Assembly: GCF_001438805.1 (NCBI RefSeq)
Contig: NZ_JQCF01000025.1
Coordinates: forward strand, 1 to 38,722
DNA from: Companilactobacillus kimchiensis
GTDB taxonomy: Bacteria > Bacillota > Bacilli > Lactobacillales > Lactobacillaceae
Reading direction: 5' to 3'
DNA: 38,722 nt
Part shown: piece by piece, positions 11,961 through 21,390 of the stretch
How the letters are laid out: each line of letters starts with the position of its first letter
How positions within the stretch are numbered: position 1 is the first letter of the stretch
Made by a program: the position numbers and the translations under genes
The notes under the pieces: model-generated
Database searches by the model: none
Seen by the model: only the letters and a program-made list of their open reading frames with translations
Told to the model about the DNA's origin: nothing

Positions 11961-11978
11961 CTTTTTGAAAATGTTGCA

Positions 11979-12007
11979 TTGACATGGCTTTTTTTAGATG
12001 GTATTTT
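11979..12007 (+). promoter_or_regulatory. str operon promoter
   Basis: TTGACA (11979–11984) and TATTTT (12002–12007) are 17 nt apart. It would give a leader of roughly 135 nt before rpsL. Confidence 0.7.
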
Positions 12008-12072
12008 AATAGACGTGCTTTTATTGGCAGCAATATTAGTTTGTTTATTAAATATAAAGCTCGAAACGTACG

Positions 12073-12112
12073 CCACTCACGTGGTTTATTATTTTACAAA
12101 ATTATGAACCAC
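12073..12112 (+). promoter_or_regulatory. str leader with two mutually exclusive hairpins
   Basis: GTGGTTTATTATTTT (12081–12095) pairs with AAAATTATGAACCAC (12098–12112), leaving one T·T mismatch. The GTGG at its foot can instead pair with CCAC at 12073–12076 in a small upstream hairpin. The structure ends about 25 nt before the rpsL ribosome binding site. A role in autoregulation is inferred only from position. Confidence 0.4.
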
Positions 12113-12150
12113 CTGGATGTGTGTACTTAAATTTTTAGGAGGAACTTTGA

Positions 12151-12564
12151 ATGCCTACAATTAATCAATTAGTTCGCAAAGGCCGTAAATCTACAGCCTC
12201 AAAGTCTGATGCACCTGCATTGAACTTTGGTTACAACAGTATGAAGAAAGTTGCCACAAAGAATCCAGCCCCACAAAAACGTGGAGTTGCAACTCGTGTC
12301 GGAACAATGACACCTAAGAAACCTAACTCTGCCTTACGTAAGTATGCCCGTGTTAGATTATCAAACCTTATCGAAATCACAGCTTACATTCCTGGTATCG
12401 GTCATAACCTACAAGAACATAGTGTTGTCCTAGTCCGTGGTGGACGTGTTAAGGATTTACCTGGTGTTCGTTATCATGTTGTTCGAGGCGCTTTAGATAC
12501 TGCCGGTGTTGATGGCCGTATGCAAAGCCGTTCAAAATATGGTGCTAAGAAGCCTAAGAAATAA
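12151..12564 (+). CDS. rpsL: 30S ribosomal protein S12 (uS12)
   Basis: S12 sits at the decoding centre of the 30S subunit and helps control translational accuracy. It has 137 aa, the Firmicutes length. The loop [11 protein letters not shown] and the segment [15 protein letters not shown] carry lysines equivalent to E. coli Lys43 and Lys88, so the sites of classical streptomycin-resistance mutations look wild type. It starts with ATG after AGGAGG. It is the first gene of the str operon, with rpsG 46 nt downstream. Confidence 0.98.
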   Translation: MPTINQLVRKGRKSTASKSDAPALNFGYNSMKKVATKNPAPQKRGVATRVGTMTPKKPNSALRKYARVRLSNLIEITAYIPGIGHNLQEHSVVLVRGGRVKDLPGVRYHVVRGALDTAGVDGRMQSRSKYGAKKPKK

Positions 12565-12610
12565 CATCAATCAATTATAAAGAAATAATGTAATAACGGA
12601 GGAATTTTAT

Positions 12611-13078
12611 ATGCGTAAAGGTAGAGCTCCAAAACGCGATGTTTTGCCAGATCCAATGTACAACTCAAAGCTAGTAACTCGTTTGATTAACCATTTAATG
12701 TATGATGGTAAAAGAGGTACAGCTTCAACAATTCTATATCGTTCATTCGATATTATTAAGGATAAGACAGGCAACGAACCATTGGACGTGTTTGAAGAAG
12801 CAATGAACAATGTTATGCCTGTACTTGAAGTTAAGGCCCGCCGTATCGGTGGTTCTAACTACCAAATTCCTATTGAAGTACGTCCAGATCGTCGTACAAC
12901 ATTAGGCCTACGTTGGATCACAAGTTATGCTCGTCTACGTGGCGAACACACAATGGATCAACGTTTAGCTAACGAAATTATGGATGCAGCCAATAACACT
13001 GGTGCAGCTGTTAAGAAACGTGAAGATACACATAAGATGGCCGATGCTAACCGTGCATTCGCTCACTATCGCTGGTAG
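12611..13078 (+). CDS. rpsG: 30S ribosomal protein S7 (uS7)
   Basis: S7 nucleates assembly of the 30S head by binding the 3' domain of 16S rRNA and lies near the E site. It has 155 aa. It begins [15 protein letters not shown] and contains the conserved EVRPDRR and [20 protein letters not shown] segments. Start ATG follows GGAGG. It lies between rpsL and fusA, with a 47-nt gap to fusA holding a weak CTAGT/ACTAG inverted repeat. Confidence 0.98.
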   Translation: MRKGRAPKRDVLPDPMYNSKLVTRLINHLMYDGKRGTASTILYRSFDIIKDKTGNEPLDVFEEAMNNVMPVLEVKARRIGGSNYQIPIEVRPDRRTTLGLRWITSYARLRGEHTMDQRLANEIMDAANNTGAAVKKREDTHKMADANRAFAHYRW

Positions 13079-13125
13079 GATCCTAGTTTTTAGACTAGTT
13101 AAATTGAGAGGAGAAACAATATTTC

Positions 13126-15219
13126 ATGGCTAATAAACGTGAATTTCCACTAGAAAAAACCCGTAATATTGGTATCATGGCCCATATTGATGCTGGTAAA
13201 ACTACAACTACTGAACGTATCTTGTACTATACTGGTAAAATCCATAAAATCGGTGAAACACATGATGGTGCTTCACAAATGGATTGGATGGCTCAAGAAC
13301 AAGAACGTGGTATTACCATTACATCAGCTGCTACAACTGCTGAATGGAAAGGTAACCGTATCAATATTATTGATACTCCAGGACACGTTGATTTCACAAT
13401 CGAAGTTGAACGTTCACTACGTGTTCTAGATGGTGCCATTACAGTTCTTGATGCTCAATCAGGTGTTGAACCACAAACTGAAAATGTTTGGCGTCAGGCT
13501 TCAACTTATGGTGTTCCTCGTATTGTCTTCGTTAACAAGATGGATAAAATCGGTGCTAACTTTGACTACTCTGTAGAAACACTTCATGAAAGATTGAACG
13601 CTAATGCTCATGCTATCCAAATGCCAATCGGTGCAGAGGATCATTTTGAGGGTGTTATTGATTTGATCGAAATGAAAGCTGATCTTTATGATGAAGATGA
13701 GTTAGGTACAAAGTGGGATACAGTTGATGTTCCTGATGACTACCTTGAAGCAGCTAAGAAGAAACGTGCTGAATTAGTTGAATCAGTTGCTGATGTTGAT
13801 GATGATATCATGGAGAAATACCTTGATGGAGAAGAAATCACAAACGATGAACTTCGTGCAGCAATCCGTAAAGCAACAATCAATTTGAAATACTTCCCAG
13901 TTCTTGCAGGTTCTGCTTTCAAGAACAAGGGTGTTCAAATGTTGATGGATGCTACTGTTGATTATCTTCCTTCACCACTTGATGTACGTCCTTATAAGGC
14001 TACTGATCCTAAAGATGATTCAGAAGTTGAACTTATGGCTGACGACGCAAAACCATTTGCTGGTCTAGCATTTAAGATTGCTACTGATCCATTCGTTGGA
14101 CGTCTAACATACATTCGTGTATATAGAGGTTCATTGGAATCAGGTTCTTATGTTTTGAACTCAACTAAAGACAAGCGTGAACGTGTTGGTCGTTTGCTAC
14201 AAATGCATTCTAACCACCGTAAGGAAATCCCAGAAGTATTCTCTGGTGATATCGCTGCTGTTATCGGTTTGAAGAACACTACAACAGGTGATTCTTTGAC
14301 AGATACTTCAGATCCTCTTGTTCTTGAATCATTGGACATTCCAGCTCCAGTTATTCAAGTATCTATCGAACCTGATTCAAAGGAAGATAGAGATAAGATG
14401 GATATTGCTATCCAAAAACTTTCTGAAGAAGATCCTACTTTCCAAGCTGAAACAAACCCTGAAACTGGTGAAACTCTTATTGCCGGAATGGGTGAACTTC
14501 ACTTGGATATCATGGTTGACCGTATGAAACGTGAATTTAACGTTTCATGTAAGGTTGGTGAACCTCAAGTTGCTTACCGTGAAACATTTACTCAACAAGC
14601 AAGTGCCCAAGGTAAGTTCGTTCGTCAATCTGGTGGTAAAGGTCAATATGGTGACGTTTGGGTTGAATTTACACCTAACGAAGAAGGTAAAGGCTTTGAA
14701 TTCGAAGATGCTATCGTCGGTGGTGTTGTTCCTCGTGAATACATCCCTTCAGTAGAACAAGGATTGAAAGAATCAATGGAAAACGGTGTTCTTGCTGGTT
14801 ACCCATTGATCGATGTTAAGGCTAAATTATATGATGGTTCATATCATGATGTCGATTCATCTGAAGCTGCCTTTAAGATTGCCGCTTCAATGTCACTACG
14901 TAACGCATCTAAAGATGCTGGTGCCGTAATTCTTGAACCTATTATGAAGGTTGAAATTGTTACACCAGAATCATACTTAGGTGATGTTATGGGACAAGTT
15001 ACTGCTCGTCGTGGACGTGTTGAAGGAATGGAAGCTCGTGGTAATGCACAACTTATCAATTCTTTTGTTCCACTTGCAGAAATGTTTGGTTACGCTACAA
15101 CACTTCGTTCAGCAACACAAGGTCGTGGTACATTTACAATGGTAATGGATCACTACGAAAAGGTTCCTAAGTCAATTCAAGCAGAAATCATTAAGAAAAA
15201 TGGTGGAAACGCTGAATAA
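13126..15219 (+). CDS. fusA: elongation factor G
   Basis: EF-G is the GTPase that drives translocation of tRNAs and mRNA and, with RRF, ribosome recycling. It has 697 aa. G1 is AHIDAGKTT (19–27), followed by switch I with RGITITSA, G3 DTPGH and G4 NKMD. Domains II to V continue without interruption. Start ATG follows GAGGAG. It is the last gene of the str operon: a strong terminator lies 11 nt downstream, and tuf, which follows fusA in many bacteria, is absent here. Confidence 0.98.
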   Translation: MANKREFPLEKTRNIGIMAHIDAGKTTTTERILYYTGKIHKIGETHDGASQMDWMAQEQERGITITSAATTAEWKGNRINIIDTPGHVDFTIEVERSLRVLDGAITVLDAQSGVEPQTENVWRQASTYGVPRIVFVNKMDKIGANFDYSVETLHERLNANAHAIQMPIGAEDHFEGVIDLIEMKADLYDEDELGTKWDTVDVPDDYLEAAKKKRAELVESVADVDDDIMEKYLDGEEITNDELRAAIRKATINLKYFPVLAGSAFKNKGVQMLMDATVDYLPSPLDVRPYKATDPKDDSEVELMADDAKPFAGLAFKIATDPFVGRLTYIRVYRGSLESGSYVLNSTKDKRERVGRLLQMHSNHRKEIPEVFSGDIAAVIGLKNTTTGDSLTDTSDPLVLESLDIPAPVIQVSIEPDSKEDRDKMDIAIQKLSEEDPTFQAETNPETGETLIAGMGELHLDIMVDRMKREFNVSCKVGEPQVAYRETFTQQASAQGKFVRQSGGKGQYGDVWVEFTPNEEGKGFEFEDAIVGGVVPREYIPSVEQGLKESMENGVLAGYPLIDVKAKLYDGSYHDVDSSEAAFKIAASMSLRNASKDAGAVILEPIMKVEIVTPESYLGDVMGQVTARRGRVEGMEARGNAQLINSFVPLAEMFGYATTLRSATQGRGTFTMVMDHYEKVPKSIQAEIIKKNGGNAE

Positions 15220-15230
15220 GCGATTTAATC

Positions 15231-15268
15231 AAAAAACACAATAACTTAATTGTTATTGTGTTTTTTTT
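15231..15268 (+). terminator. intrinsic terminator of the str operon
   Basis: AAAAAACACAATAAC pairs perfectly with GTTATTGTGTTTTTT (15 bp) around a 6-nt loop, ending in eight Ts. Confidence 0.95.
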
Positions 15269-15302
15269 GTTCTTATTTAAGCTCGATTAGATTGTAAATT
15301 AA

Positions 15303-15495
15303 CGGAGCTATTATTATGATGCCGCTCTCCACAAGGAAGAAATAAATGGCTGGAACATAGCGGGCACAACTTGGAACCTATCATCAATGCACAAGGCATT
15401 AACAATAGTTTTCAAGCTTGGCCTTTTACTAATCCGGCAAAGTACGCCGAATAAGTAAAATGTCGCTATTGAGCCATTTTTTCTTCCTTGCTCCG
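15303..15495. repeat. 193-bp inverted-repeat-bounded element with nested hairpins and a coding remnant
   Basis: AAGGAAGAAATAAATGGCT (15333–15351) pairs with AGCCATTTTTTCTTCCTT (15472–15489) with only one bulged base. The 3' arm is followed directly by GCTCCG (15490–15495), which pairs with CGGAGC at 15303–15308. Inside are ATAGCG/CGCTAT, AATGC/GCATT and CGGC/GCCG stems. A 44-codon open stretch from 15320 to 15454 includes INNSFQAWPFTNPAKYAE; it reads like protein but has no start codon. It could be a miniature inverted-repeat element, a decayed gene or a structured RNA. I do not recognise the family. Confidence 0.5.
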
Positions 15496-15598
15496 AGCTA
15501 GTTTATTGGTTTCTATATTATGCACTAGAAAATTGTTATTTATGTTACTGAATCTAAACAAATTCTTACTATTAAGTTTTATTTTTCTAAGAATCAAT

Positions 15599-15643
15599 AA
15601 AAGCCCGCATTGACTGAGAAGGGATCAGTTAATATGGACTTTT
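15599..15643. terminator. candidate terminator hairpin between fusA and the CPBP gene
   Basis: AAAAGCCC pairs with GGACTTTT (one mismatch) outside an inner stem TTGACTGA/TCAGTTAA with loop GAAGGGA. On the minus strand the hairpin ends GGGCTTTT, so it could end the CPBP transcript about 125 nt after its stop. The T runs are short. Confidence 0.45.
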
Positions 15644-15767
15644 AATTTAAAAATATTTTTATTGTAAATAGAAATAAAGAAAAACAAATAATAAATGTGT
15701 TAATTTTTATGGAAGACGGGAAGTTAAGTTAACTTACGCTCTAACCGAGCCTTAGGAAGATTTAAGT

Positions 15768-16964
15768 TTAGAAGTTAAATGACTTGTTTCTTCTATTATA
15801 AACTGCAACTAGTAAAAGAATTGCTGCTGCAACAAACAATAACGTTTCTAAGATGGTCAAAATGTTATCAACTAAGGTTACCTTACCAGACATTAATTGA
15901 CCGGAGACACTGAATACTAAGGTATCAAGTAGGATATGGAAGATAACTGGTAAATAGAAGAGATCAGTATAAAGATAGATACCGCACATTAGTAATCCCA
16001 TACCGAAAGCAAAGATTGCTTGGTTGATGGTATTTGCTAAACTTTGACCAGCACTGACGTTACCTAAGTGGATCAATCCAAAGCAGAGACTACTGATAGC
16101 TGGAGCATAGAAGATTTGATATTTATAATTCTTAAAGGCCACCAATAGGATAGTTAGGAAGGCATAGCGGAACAATAATTCTTCAGCAATCCCAGCTTCA
16201 AAACCACTAAGCACATATTGTGGCTTGAAGGATACGTTAGAAAAATTGAAAGTAAAAAATGAGGTTAGTAGATTGTTACCACCACTGAAGGCATTCCACA
16301 TGATAAACCAGATACTTACTATTAATAGAAGAATCAACACTTTAAGATTAGCATCGGGTGATAAGCGCATCTTGGGGAATTTATAATCCCAATGTCTCAT
16401 GATTACTAAGATTAAAACTAGAAAAGCAATCGCACCTAAGAAACCAGAATTTTCCATTAAACCAATAAAAGGATTGAAATAGAGGATCGTACCATAGGTA
16501 ACTAAACTTAAAGCACCCATCGCAATGAATTCAAAAGTGAAGAGTGAGATAAGTAGTTGAAGCACTTTGTTCTGGACTGATCCAAAGAAGACAATCATAT
16601 AAGGAATATACATGACGACCATTGAAACTAATAGCAGTCCAACTGAACTGGGTAAATTCCAGTTGTACAGTCGCATGGTCACATTGATTAAATAATAGTA
16701 GGATTCGGCAATGATGAATACTTGGAAAAATAACTGAAAGATAAAATTGATTCGATCAATAATTTTTTCAGGATGTGGTTTTAAGTATAATGCGAGGACA
16801 TTTAGAATGATTGGCCCAAATAGGTAGAGGTTCTTAGTCGTGGCACTGTAGATAAAAATGATAAGCGCATTAAAGATTACTTGGGCTTTGAATAAATAAA
16901 AATAAGATTTGTCTTTATTATTTGTCGGAAACCTGTTATTATAACTAAATTCGAGATTGTTCAA
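15768..16964 (-). CDS. CPBP-family intramembrane glutamic protease
   Basis: This is a polytopic membrane protein of the CPBP (CAAX protease and bacteriocin-processing) family, 398 aa, with many hydrophobic segments. Catalytic motifs lie in the C-terminal half: EELLFR (Glu261, Glu262, Arg266), FGLIH (Phe295–His299) and HILLD (His343–Asp347). TTG at 16964 is the chosen start, after GGAGGTG with an 8-nt spacer; the 96 further open codons upstream overlap the S10 leader and are not family-like. Members process prenylated proteins or peptides or give bacteriocin self-immunity; the substrate here is unknown. It stands alone on the minus strand between the str and S10 operons, divergent from rpsJ. 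Confidence 0.85.
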   Translation of the reverse strand: MNNLEFSYNNRFPTNNKDKSYFYLFKAQVIFNALIIFIYSATTKNLYLFGPIILNVLALYLKPHPEKIIDRINFIFQLFFQVFIIAESYYYLINVTMRLYNWNLPSSVGLLLVSMVVMYIPYMIVFFGSVQNKVLQLLISLFTFEFIAMGALSLVTYGTILYFNPFIGLMENSGFLGAIAFLVLILVIMRHWDYKFPKMRLSPDANLKVLILLLIVSIWFIMWNAFSGGNNLLTSFFTFNFSNVSFKPQYVLSGFEAGIAEELLFRYAFLTILLVAFKNYKYQIFYAPAISSLCFGLIHLGNVSAGQSLANTINQAIFAFGMGLLMCGIYLYTDLFYLPVIFHILLDTLVFSVSGQLMSGKVTLVDNILTILETLLFVAAAILLLVAVYNRRNKSFNF

Positions 16965-16992
16965 TAAAAATACACCTCCGTTGTTTCCCTTG

Positions 16993-17021
16993 AGTATAAT
17001 AGAAAAACGATTTTTAAGAAA
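16993..17021 (-). promoter_or_regulatory. candidate CPBP protease promoter
   Basis: On the minus strand TTTCTT (17021–17016) and TATACT (16998–16993) are 17 nt apart; TATTAT overlaps the -10. An imperfect palindrome GAAAG-CGT-CTTTC (17018–17030) covers the -35. The transcript would have a very short leader. Confidence 0.35.
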
Positions 17022-17055
17022 GCGTCTTTCATTTAAAAAAATCCTTGATTTATCC

Positions 17056-17084
17056 TTGAAAAAGTGGAGTTCATCGTGTAGTAT
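17056..17084 (+). promoter_or_regulatory. S10–spc operon promoter
   Basis: TTGAAA (17056–17061) and TAGTAT (17079–17084) are 17 nt apart. The -10 sits in AGTATTAT, an octamer also found at the rpoB and rplM promoters. Confidence 0.6.
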
Positions 17085-17091
17085 TATAAGA

Positions 17092-17250
17092 GTGCTTATT
17101 TCATATAGAAGTATGTACCAAATGGTATTGAAAAATATCAACGGTTTAGAAGTGAGAGGTTGCGACACACCCGGCCGCTTTGCCACGGCAGGGCTGGCGG
17201 ATACTTTCACGGAGCCGGTCATCTTGAAGAGACAAAAAGGAGGTAACCCC
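17092..17250 (+). promoter_or_regulatory. GC-rich structured leader of the S10 operon
   Basis: About 160 nt precede rpsJ. A GC-rich block stands out from AT-rich surroundings. CCGGC (17171–17175) pairs with GCCGG (17214–17218), CCGC (17175–17178) with GCGG (17197–17200), and GCCA (17182–17185) with TGGC (17195–17198), the last two partly exclusive. Ribosomal-protein operons are commonly autoregulated through such leaders (L4 in E. coli). Which protein, if any, acts here is unknown. Confidence 0.5.
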
Positions 17251-17559
17251 ATGGCAAGTCAAAAAATTCGCATTCGTTTGAAGGCTTATGAACATCGTAT
17301 TCTAGATCAATCAGCTGACAAAATTGTGGAAACTGCAAAAAGAACTGGTGCAACAATTTCAGGCCCAATTCCTTTGCCAACAGAACGTTCACTATATACA
17401 GTGTTGAGTTCACCACATAAGCATAAGGATTCTAGAGAACAATTCGAAATGCGTACACATAAAAGACTTATCGATGTTGTTAACCCAACAAAGAAGACAG
17501 TGGATTCACTTATGAAGTTGGATCTACCATCTGGTGTTGACATTGAAATCAAATTATAA
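17251..17559 (+). CDS. rpsJ: 30S ribosomal protein S10 (uS10)
   Basis: S10 lies in the 30S head and also acts as NusE in transcription antitermination. It has 102 aa. ATG at 17251 after AGGAGG is the start, although the frame is open back to 16957. It begins [20 protein letters not shown] and contains the family segment [15 protein letters not shown]. It is the first gene of the S10 cluster, with rplC 31 nt downstream. Confidence 0.98.
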   Translation: MASQKIRIRLKAYEHRILDQSADKIVETAKRTGATISGPIPLPTERSLYTVLSSPHKHKDSREQFEMRTHKRLIDVVNPTKKTVDSLMKLDLPSGVDIEIKL

Positions 17560-17590
17560 TAATCAAAAATAAATTATTGGAGGTGCAAAC

Positions 17591-18226
17591 ATGGCCAGAA
17601 AAGGTATTCTTGGTAAAAAAGTCGGAATGACTCAAATTTTCACTGACAACGGAGAACTTGTTCCAGTTACAGTTGTTGAAGCAACACCAAATGTTGTTAT
17701 GCAACTTAAATCTGTTGAAAATGATGGTTATGAGGCCGTTCAACTAGGTTTTGAAGATAGACGTGAAGTTCTATCAAACAAACCAGCCAAAGGTCATGCA
17801 GAAAAGGCAAATACAACTCCTAAACATTACATTCGCGAATTTCGCGATGTTGAAATGGGAGACTACGAATTAGGTGCAGATGTTACAGTTGACGCATTTA
17901 ATTCTGGTGATATTGTCGACGTTACAGGAACAACAAAGGGACACGGAATGCAAGGTAACATCAAGCGTTTTGGTCAAGCTAGAGGTCCAGAAACTCACGG
18001 TTCTAGATATCACCGTGTTGCTGGTTCAATGGGTGCGATCATTAACCGTGTATTCAAGGGTAAGATGCTTCCAGGTCACATGGGTACTAACCGTGTTACT
18101 ACTCAAAACCTAGAAATCGTACGTGTTGATACTGAACGTAATGCAATTATGATCAAGGGTAATGTACCCGGTGCAAATAAATCATTAGTTAAAATCCAAA
18201 CAGCTGTTAAAGCTAATCAAAAATAG
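17591..18226 (+). CDS. rplC: 50S ribosomal protein L3 (uL3)
   Basis: L3 binds near the 3' end of 23S rRNA, is an early assembly protein and reaches toward the peptidyl-transferase centre. It has 211 aa. It begins [17 protein letters not shown], and the extended loop contains [20 protein letters not shown]. Start ATG follows GGAGGT. rplD follows after 17 nt. Confidence 0.98.
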   Translation: MARKGILGKKVGMTQIFTDNGELVPVTVVEATPNVVMQLKSVENDGYEAVQLGFEDRREVLSNKPAKGHAEKANTTPKHYIREFRDVEMGDYELGADVTVDAFNSGDIVDVTGTTKGHGMQGNIKRFGQARGPETHGSRYHRVAGSMGAIINRVFKGKMLPGHMGTNRVTTQNLEIVRVDTERNAIMIKGNVPGANKSLVKIQTAVKANQK

Positions 18227-18243
18227 GAAGGAGGAACTGAGTT

Positions 18244-18867
18244 ATGACAAAAATCACAGCTTACAAAGATAACGGTGCTGAAAATGGTACTGTTGAAGTA
18301 AAAGACGCAATCTTTGGTATCGAACCAAACAACAACGTTATTACTGATGCAGTATTGATGCAACGTGCATCAATGAGACAAGGTACTCATGATGTTAAGA
18401 ACCGTTCTGAAGTACGTGGTGGTGGTAGAAAACCATGGCGTCAAAAAGGTACTGGACGTGCTCGTCAAGGTTCAATTAGATCACCTCAATGGGTAGGTGG
18501 TGGTGTCGTATTCGGCCCAACACCAAGATCTTATGCTTATCACCTTCCTAAGAAGGTTAGCCGTTTGGCATTGAAGTCAGTCCTTTCACAAAAGGCTACT
18601 GACGGTAACGTTATCGTTATTGACTCAATTTCATACGACAAACCAAGCACAAAAGCTTTTGCACAATTATTAAATACATTAGGTGCCGACAACAAAGCCC
18701 TTGTAATTGTTGAAGATGGTAACGACAACGTTGCTCTTTCAGCAAGAAACATCGCCGGCGTTAAAGTCATTGCACCAGAAGGTGTTAATGTTCTTGACGT
18801 TATTAGCGCTAAGAAACTAGTTGTTACACAAGCAGCACTTTCTAAAATTGAGGAGGTGCTTGGATAA
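18244..18867 (+). CDS. rplD: 50S ribosomal protein L4 (uL4)
   Basis: L4 lines the peptide exit tunnel with L22, and in enterobacteria also represses the S10 operon. It has 207 aa. The tunnel loop is visible as [20 protein letters not shown] followed by SPQWVGGG, with no substitutions I would link to macrolide resistance. Start ATG follows GGAGG. Its stop TAA overlaps the rplW start in TAATG, so the two are probably translationally coupled. Confidence 0.98.
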   Translation: MTKITAYKDNGAENGTVEVKDAIFGIEPNNNVITDAVLMQRASMRQGTHDVKNRSEVRGGGRKPWRQKGTGRARQGSIRSPQWVGGGVVFGPTPRSYAYHLPKKVSRLALKSVLSQKATDGNVIVIDSISYDKPSTKAFAQLLNTLGADNKALVIVEDGNDNVALSARNIAGVKVIAPEGVNVLDVISAKKLVVTQAALSKIEEVLG

Positions 18868-19154
18868 TGCACGCAAGAGACGTAATTATTCGCCCTGTTG
18901 TTACTGAAAGCTCAATGGATGCTATGAGCGACAAGAAATATACTTTCGATGTTGCCCTAGATGCTAACAAAGTTCTTGTTAGACAAGCTGTTGAAGAAAT
19001 TTTCGGTGTTAAAGTTAAACAAGTAAATATCATGAACGTTTCAGGTAAGAAGAAGCGCCAAGGTCGTTATGTTGGTTTTACAGCAAAACGTCGTAAGGCT
19101 ATCATTACTCTTACAGCTGATTCTGATGAAATTAAGATTTTTGACGAAGAATAA
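18867..19154 (+). CDS. rplW: 50S ribosomal protein L23 (uL23)
   Basis: L23 sits at the tunnel exit and is the docking site for trigger factor and SRP. It has 95 aa. It begins [17 protein letters not shown], and the conserved core is [23 protein letters not shown] inside the end of rplD serves as ribosome binding site. The start overlaps the rplD stop by one base. Confidence 0.97.
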   Translation: MHARDVIIRPVVTESSMDAMSDKKYTFDVALDANKVLVRQAVEEIFGVKVKQVNIMNVSGKKKRQGRYVGFTAKRRKAIITLTADSDEIKIFDEE

Positions 19155-19170
19155 ATAAGGAGGTCAAACA

Positions 19171-20004
19171 ATGGCGATTATCAAGTATAAACCAACCACA
19201 AACGGTCGTCGTAATATGACAGGTTCTGACTTTTCAGAGATTACTTCAACTACTCCTGAAAAGACACTTTTAGAATCACAAAGCCATACTGCTGGTCGTA
19301 ACTCATACGGTCATATTACAGTGCGTCATCGTGGTGGTGGACATAAACAAAAATACCGTGTTATTGATTTCAAACGTATCAAAGACGGTGTTAAAGCTAC
19401 AGTTAAGACCATTGAATATGATCCTAATCGTACAGCTAATATTGCACTAATTCAGTATTCAGATGGTGTTAAATCATACATCTTAGCTCCAAAAGGTCTA
19501 CAAGTAGGCCAATTGATCGAATCAGGTAAAGAAGCTGATATCAAACCAGGTAATGCACTTGCACTTGCAGATATTCCTGTTGGTACAACTATTCATAATG
19601 TTGAATTAAAACCTGGTAAGGGTGGCCAACTTGGTCGTTCTGCTGGTACATCAATTCAATTGCTTGGTAGAGATGGTAAGTATTCATTACTACGTTTGCC
19701 TTCTGGTGAAGTACGTATGATTCTTTCAACTTGCCGCGCAAGTATCGGTTCAATCGGTAACGAACAACATGAACTAATTAAGATTGGTAAAGCTGGTCGT
19801 AAACGCTGGTTAGGTATTAGACCTACAGTTCGTGGATCAGTTATGAACCCTAACGATCACCCACACGGTGGTGGTGAAGGTAAAGCTCCTATCGGTCATC
19901 CATCTCCAATGTCACCATGGGGTAAGAAGACCTTGGGTAAGAAGACTCGTTCATCACATGCCAAATCTGAAAGACTTATCATTCGTCATAGAAAAGGTAA
20001 GTAG
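19171..20004 (+). CDS. rplB: 50S ribosomal protein L2 (uL2)
   Basis: L2 is a primary 23S rRNA-binding protein needed for subunit association and peptidyl-transferase assembly. It has 277 aa. It contains [18 protein letters not shown] near the N terminus and the C-terminal [15 protein letters not shown] segment with the conserved histidine equivalent to E. coli His229. Start ATG follows AGGAGG. A 35-nt gap separates it from rpsS. Confidence 0.98.
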   Translation: MAIIKYKPTTNGRRNMTGSDFSEITSTTPEKTLLESQSHTAGRNSYGHITVRHRGGGHKQKYRVIDFKRIKDGVKATVKTIEYDPNRTANIALIQYSDGVKSYILAPKGLQVGQLIESGKEADIKPGNALALADIPVGTTIHNVELKPGKGGQLGRSAGTSIQLLGRDGKYSLLRLPSGEVRMILSTCRASIGSIGNEQHELIKIGKAGRKRWLGIRPTVRGSVMNPNDHPHGGGEGKAPIGHPSPMSPWGKKTLGKKTRSSHAKSERLIIRHRKGK

Positions 20005-20039
20005 ACTATTCATTAGAATAATTATAAGGAGGACATAAG

Positions 20040-20324
20040 ATGAGTCGTAGTTTAAAAAAGGGACCATTCGCTGATGCACACCTTCTAAAGAAGATCGATG
20101 CACAAGCTGATTCTGAAAAGAAAACAGTTATTAAGACATGGTCAAGACGTTCAACAATTTTTCCTAGTTTCGTAGGATATACAATCGCAGTTCATGATGG
20201 TCGTAAGCATGTTCCAGTTTATATCCAAGAAGATATGGTTGGACACAAGTTAGGCGAATTTGTACCTACACGTACATTCCATGGTCATGGTACTGATGAC
20301 AAAAAGACAGCACCAGCAAAATAG
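20040..20324 (+). CDS. rpsS: 30S ribosomal protein S19 (uS19)
   Basis: S19 binds 16S rRNA in the 30S head with S13 and contacts the large subunit. It has 94 aa. It begins [18 protein letters not shown] and contains [20 protein letters not shown] and [12 protein letters not shown]. Start ATG follows AGGAGG. Confidence 0.98.
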   Translation: MSRSLKKGPFADAHLLKKIDAQADSEKKTVIKTWSRRSTIFPSFVGYTIAVHDGRKHVPVYIQEDMVGHKLGEFVPTRTFHGHGTDDKKTAPAK

Positions 20325-20338
20325 GAAGGGAGACTTAA

Positions 20339-20695
20339 ATGATGGCAGAACAAGAAATTACATCAGCAACAGCAGTTGTTAAAAATGTTCGTATTGCACC
20401 TCGTAAGGCTCGCCTTGTTATTGATTTGATCAGAGGCAAAAATGCTGCTGAAGCAATTGCAATGTTGCAATTTACACCCAGAGCAGGCTCTCCGATTATT
20501 ATCAAGGCGCTTAAGTCAGCGATTGCTAATGCAGAACACAACTTTGATTTAGATGCACAAAACCTATACGTCAGTGAAGCTTTCGTTGACGAAGGACCAA
20601 CTCTAAAACGTTTCCGTCCTAGAGCCAAGGGTTCAGCATCACCAATTAACAAGAGAACAAGTCACATTACTGTTGTAGTAAGTGAAAAAGAATAG
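20339..20695 (+). CDS. rplV: 50S ribosomal protein L22 (uL22)
   Basis: L22 spans the large subunit and its beta-hairpin forms part of the exit-tunnel constriction. It has 118 aa. The core [18 protein letters not shown] and the hairpin tip [19 protein letters not shown] are intact. Two ATG codons stand in tandem (20339 and 20342) after GGGAG; the first is chosen, but the second would change the product by only one residue. Confidence 0.97.
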   Translation: MMAEQEITSATAVVKNVRIAPRKARLVIDLIRGKNAAEAIAMLQFTPRAGSPIIIKALKSAIANAEHNFDLDAQNLYVSEAFVDEGPTLKRFRPRAKGSASPINKRTSHITVVVSEKE

Positions 20696-20712
20696 TATAG
20701 GAGGTAAATTTA

Positions 20713-21387
20713 GTGGGTCAAAAGATTAATCCAGTCGGATTCCGTGTCGGTGTTATCCGTGACTGGGATGCCAAATGGTATGCAAACAATAAAGACTTTT
20801 CAACATTTTTACATGAAGACCTTAAGATTCGTAAGTATATTGAAGAAAAACTTTCAAATGCTTCCGTATCAAGAATCGAAATCGAACGTACTGCTAAGAA
20901 CGTTACCGTTTCTATTCATACTGCTAAACCAGGTATGGTTATCGGTAAGGGTGGTTCTGAAGTTGAAAAACTACGTAATGAACTAAACAGCTTAACAAAC
21001 AGAAGTATTCACATCAACATCATCGAAATCAAGAAACCTGATCTAGATGCAAGACTTGTTGGTGAAAGTATCGCTCGTCAACTTGAAGCTCGTATTGCTT
21101 TCAGACGTGCACAACGTCAAGCAATCCAACGTTCAAGACGTGCCGGTGCTAAAGGTATCAAGGTTCAAGTTTCTGGTCGTTTAAACGGTGCTGATATGGC
21201 TCGTCGTGAATGGACTACAGAAGGAACTGTTCCATTGCACACATTACGTGCTGATATCGATTATGCTTGGGTTGAAGCAAAGACTACTTATGGTAACTTG
21301 GGTGTTAAAACTTGGATTTACCGTGGAGAAGTTCTTCCTGCTAAACCACAACATACAGAAACAAAAAATGAAGGGAAAGGAGAATAA
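20713..21387 (+). CDS. rpsC: 30S ribosomal protein S3 (uS3)
   Basis: S3 is part of the mRNA entry channel and its helicase activity. It has 224 aa. It begins [18 protein letters not shown], and the KH domain has GMVIGKGG at 74–81. The basic segment [20 protein letters not shown] belongs to the C-terminal domain. The start is GTG after AGGAGG. Only 3 nt separate it from rplP. Confidence 0.98.
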   Translation: MGQKINPVGFRVGVIRDWDAKWYANNKDFSTFLHEDLKIRKYIEEKLSNASVSRIEIERTAKNVTVSIHTAKPGMVIGKGGSEVEKLRNELNSLTNRSIHINIIEIKKPDLDARLVGESIARQLEARIAFRRAQRQAIQRSRRAGAKGIKVQVSGRLNGADMARREWTTEGTVPLHTLRADIDYAWVEAKTTYGNLGVKTWIYRGEVLPAKPQHTETKNEGKGE

Positions 21388-21390
21388 TCT

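Larger units (their letters stand above)
15270..15767. other. gene-free spacer between fusA and the CPBP protease gene
   Basis: This 498-bp stretch has no intact gene with a ribosome binding site. It holds the inverted-repeat element at 15303–15495, a terminator-like hairpin at 15599–15643, the 10-bp palindrome AAGTTAACTT at 15726–15735, and otherwise AT-rich sequence. Confidence 0.7.

Noticed and set aside
13079-13125. CTAGT/ACTAG inverted repeat between rpsG and fusA as a terminator
   Set aside because: The stem is only 5 bp with no T run, and the genes are a standard operon.
15303-15495. T-box, tmRNA or 6S RNA in the fusA–CPBP spacer
   Set aside because: I see no T-box sequence, no tmRNA tag or tRNA-like ends, and no match to remembered 6S sequences; left as an unassigned element.
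17018-17030. cre-like catabolite site (GAAAG-CGT-CTTTC) near the CPBP promoter
   Set aside because: It resembles a cre palindrome but has one extra central base and does not fit the 14-bp consensus.
16957-17250. 98-codon upstream extension of S10
   Set aside because: The frame is open only by chance through the promoter and GC-rich leader; ATG at 17251 has AGGAGG and the standard S10 start.
16965-17252. 96-codon N-terminal extension of the CPBP protease
   Set aside because: It is antisense to the S10 leader and lacks a ribosome binding site; TTG at 16964 follows GGAGGTG.
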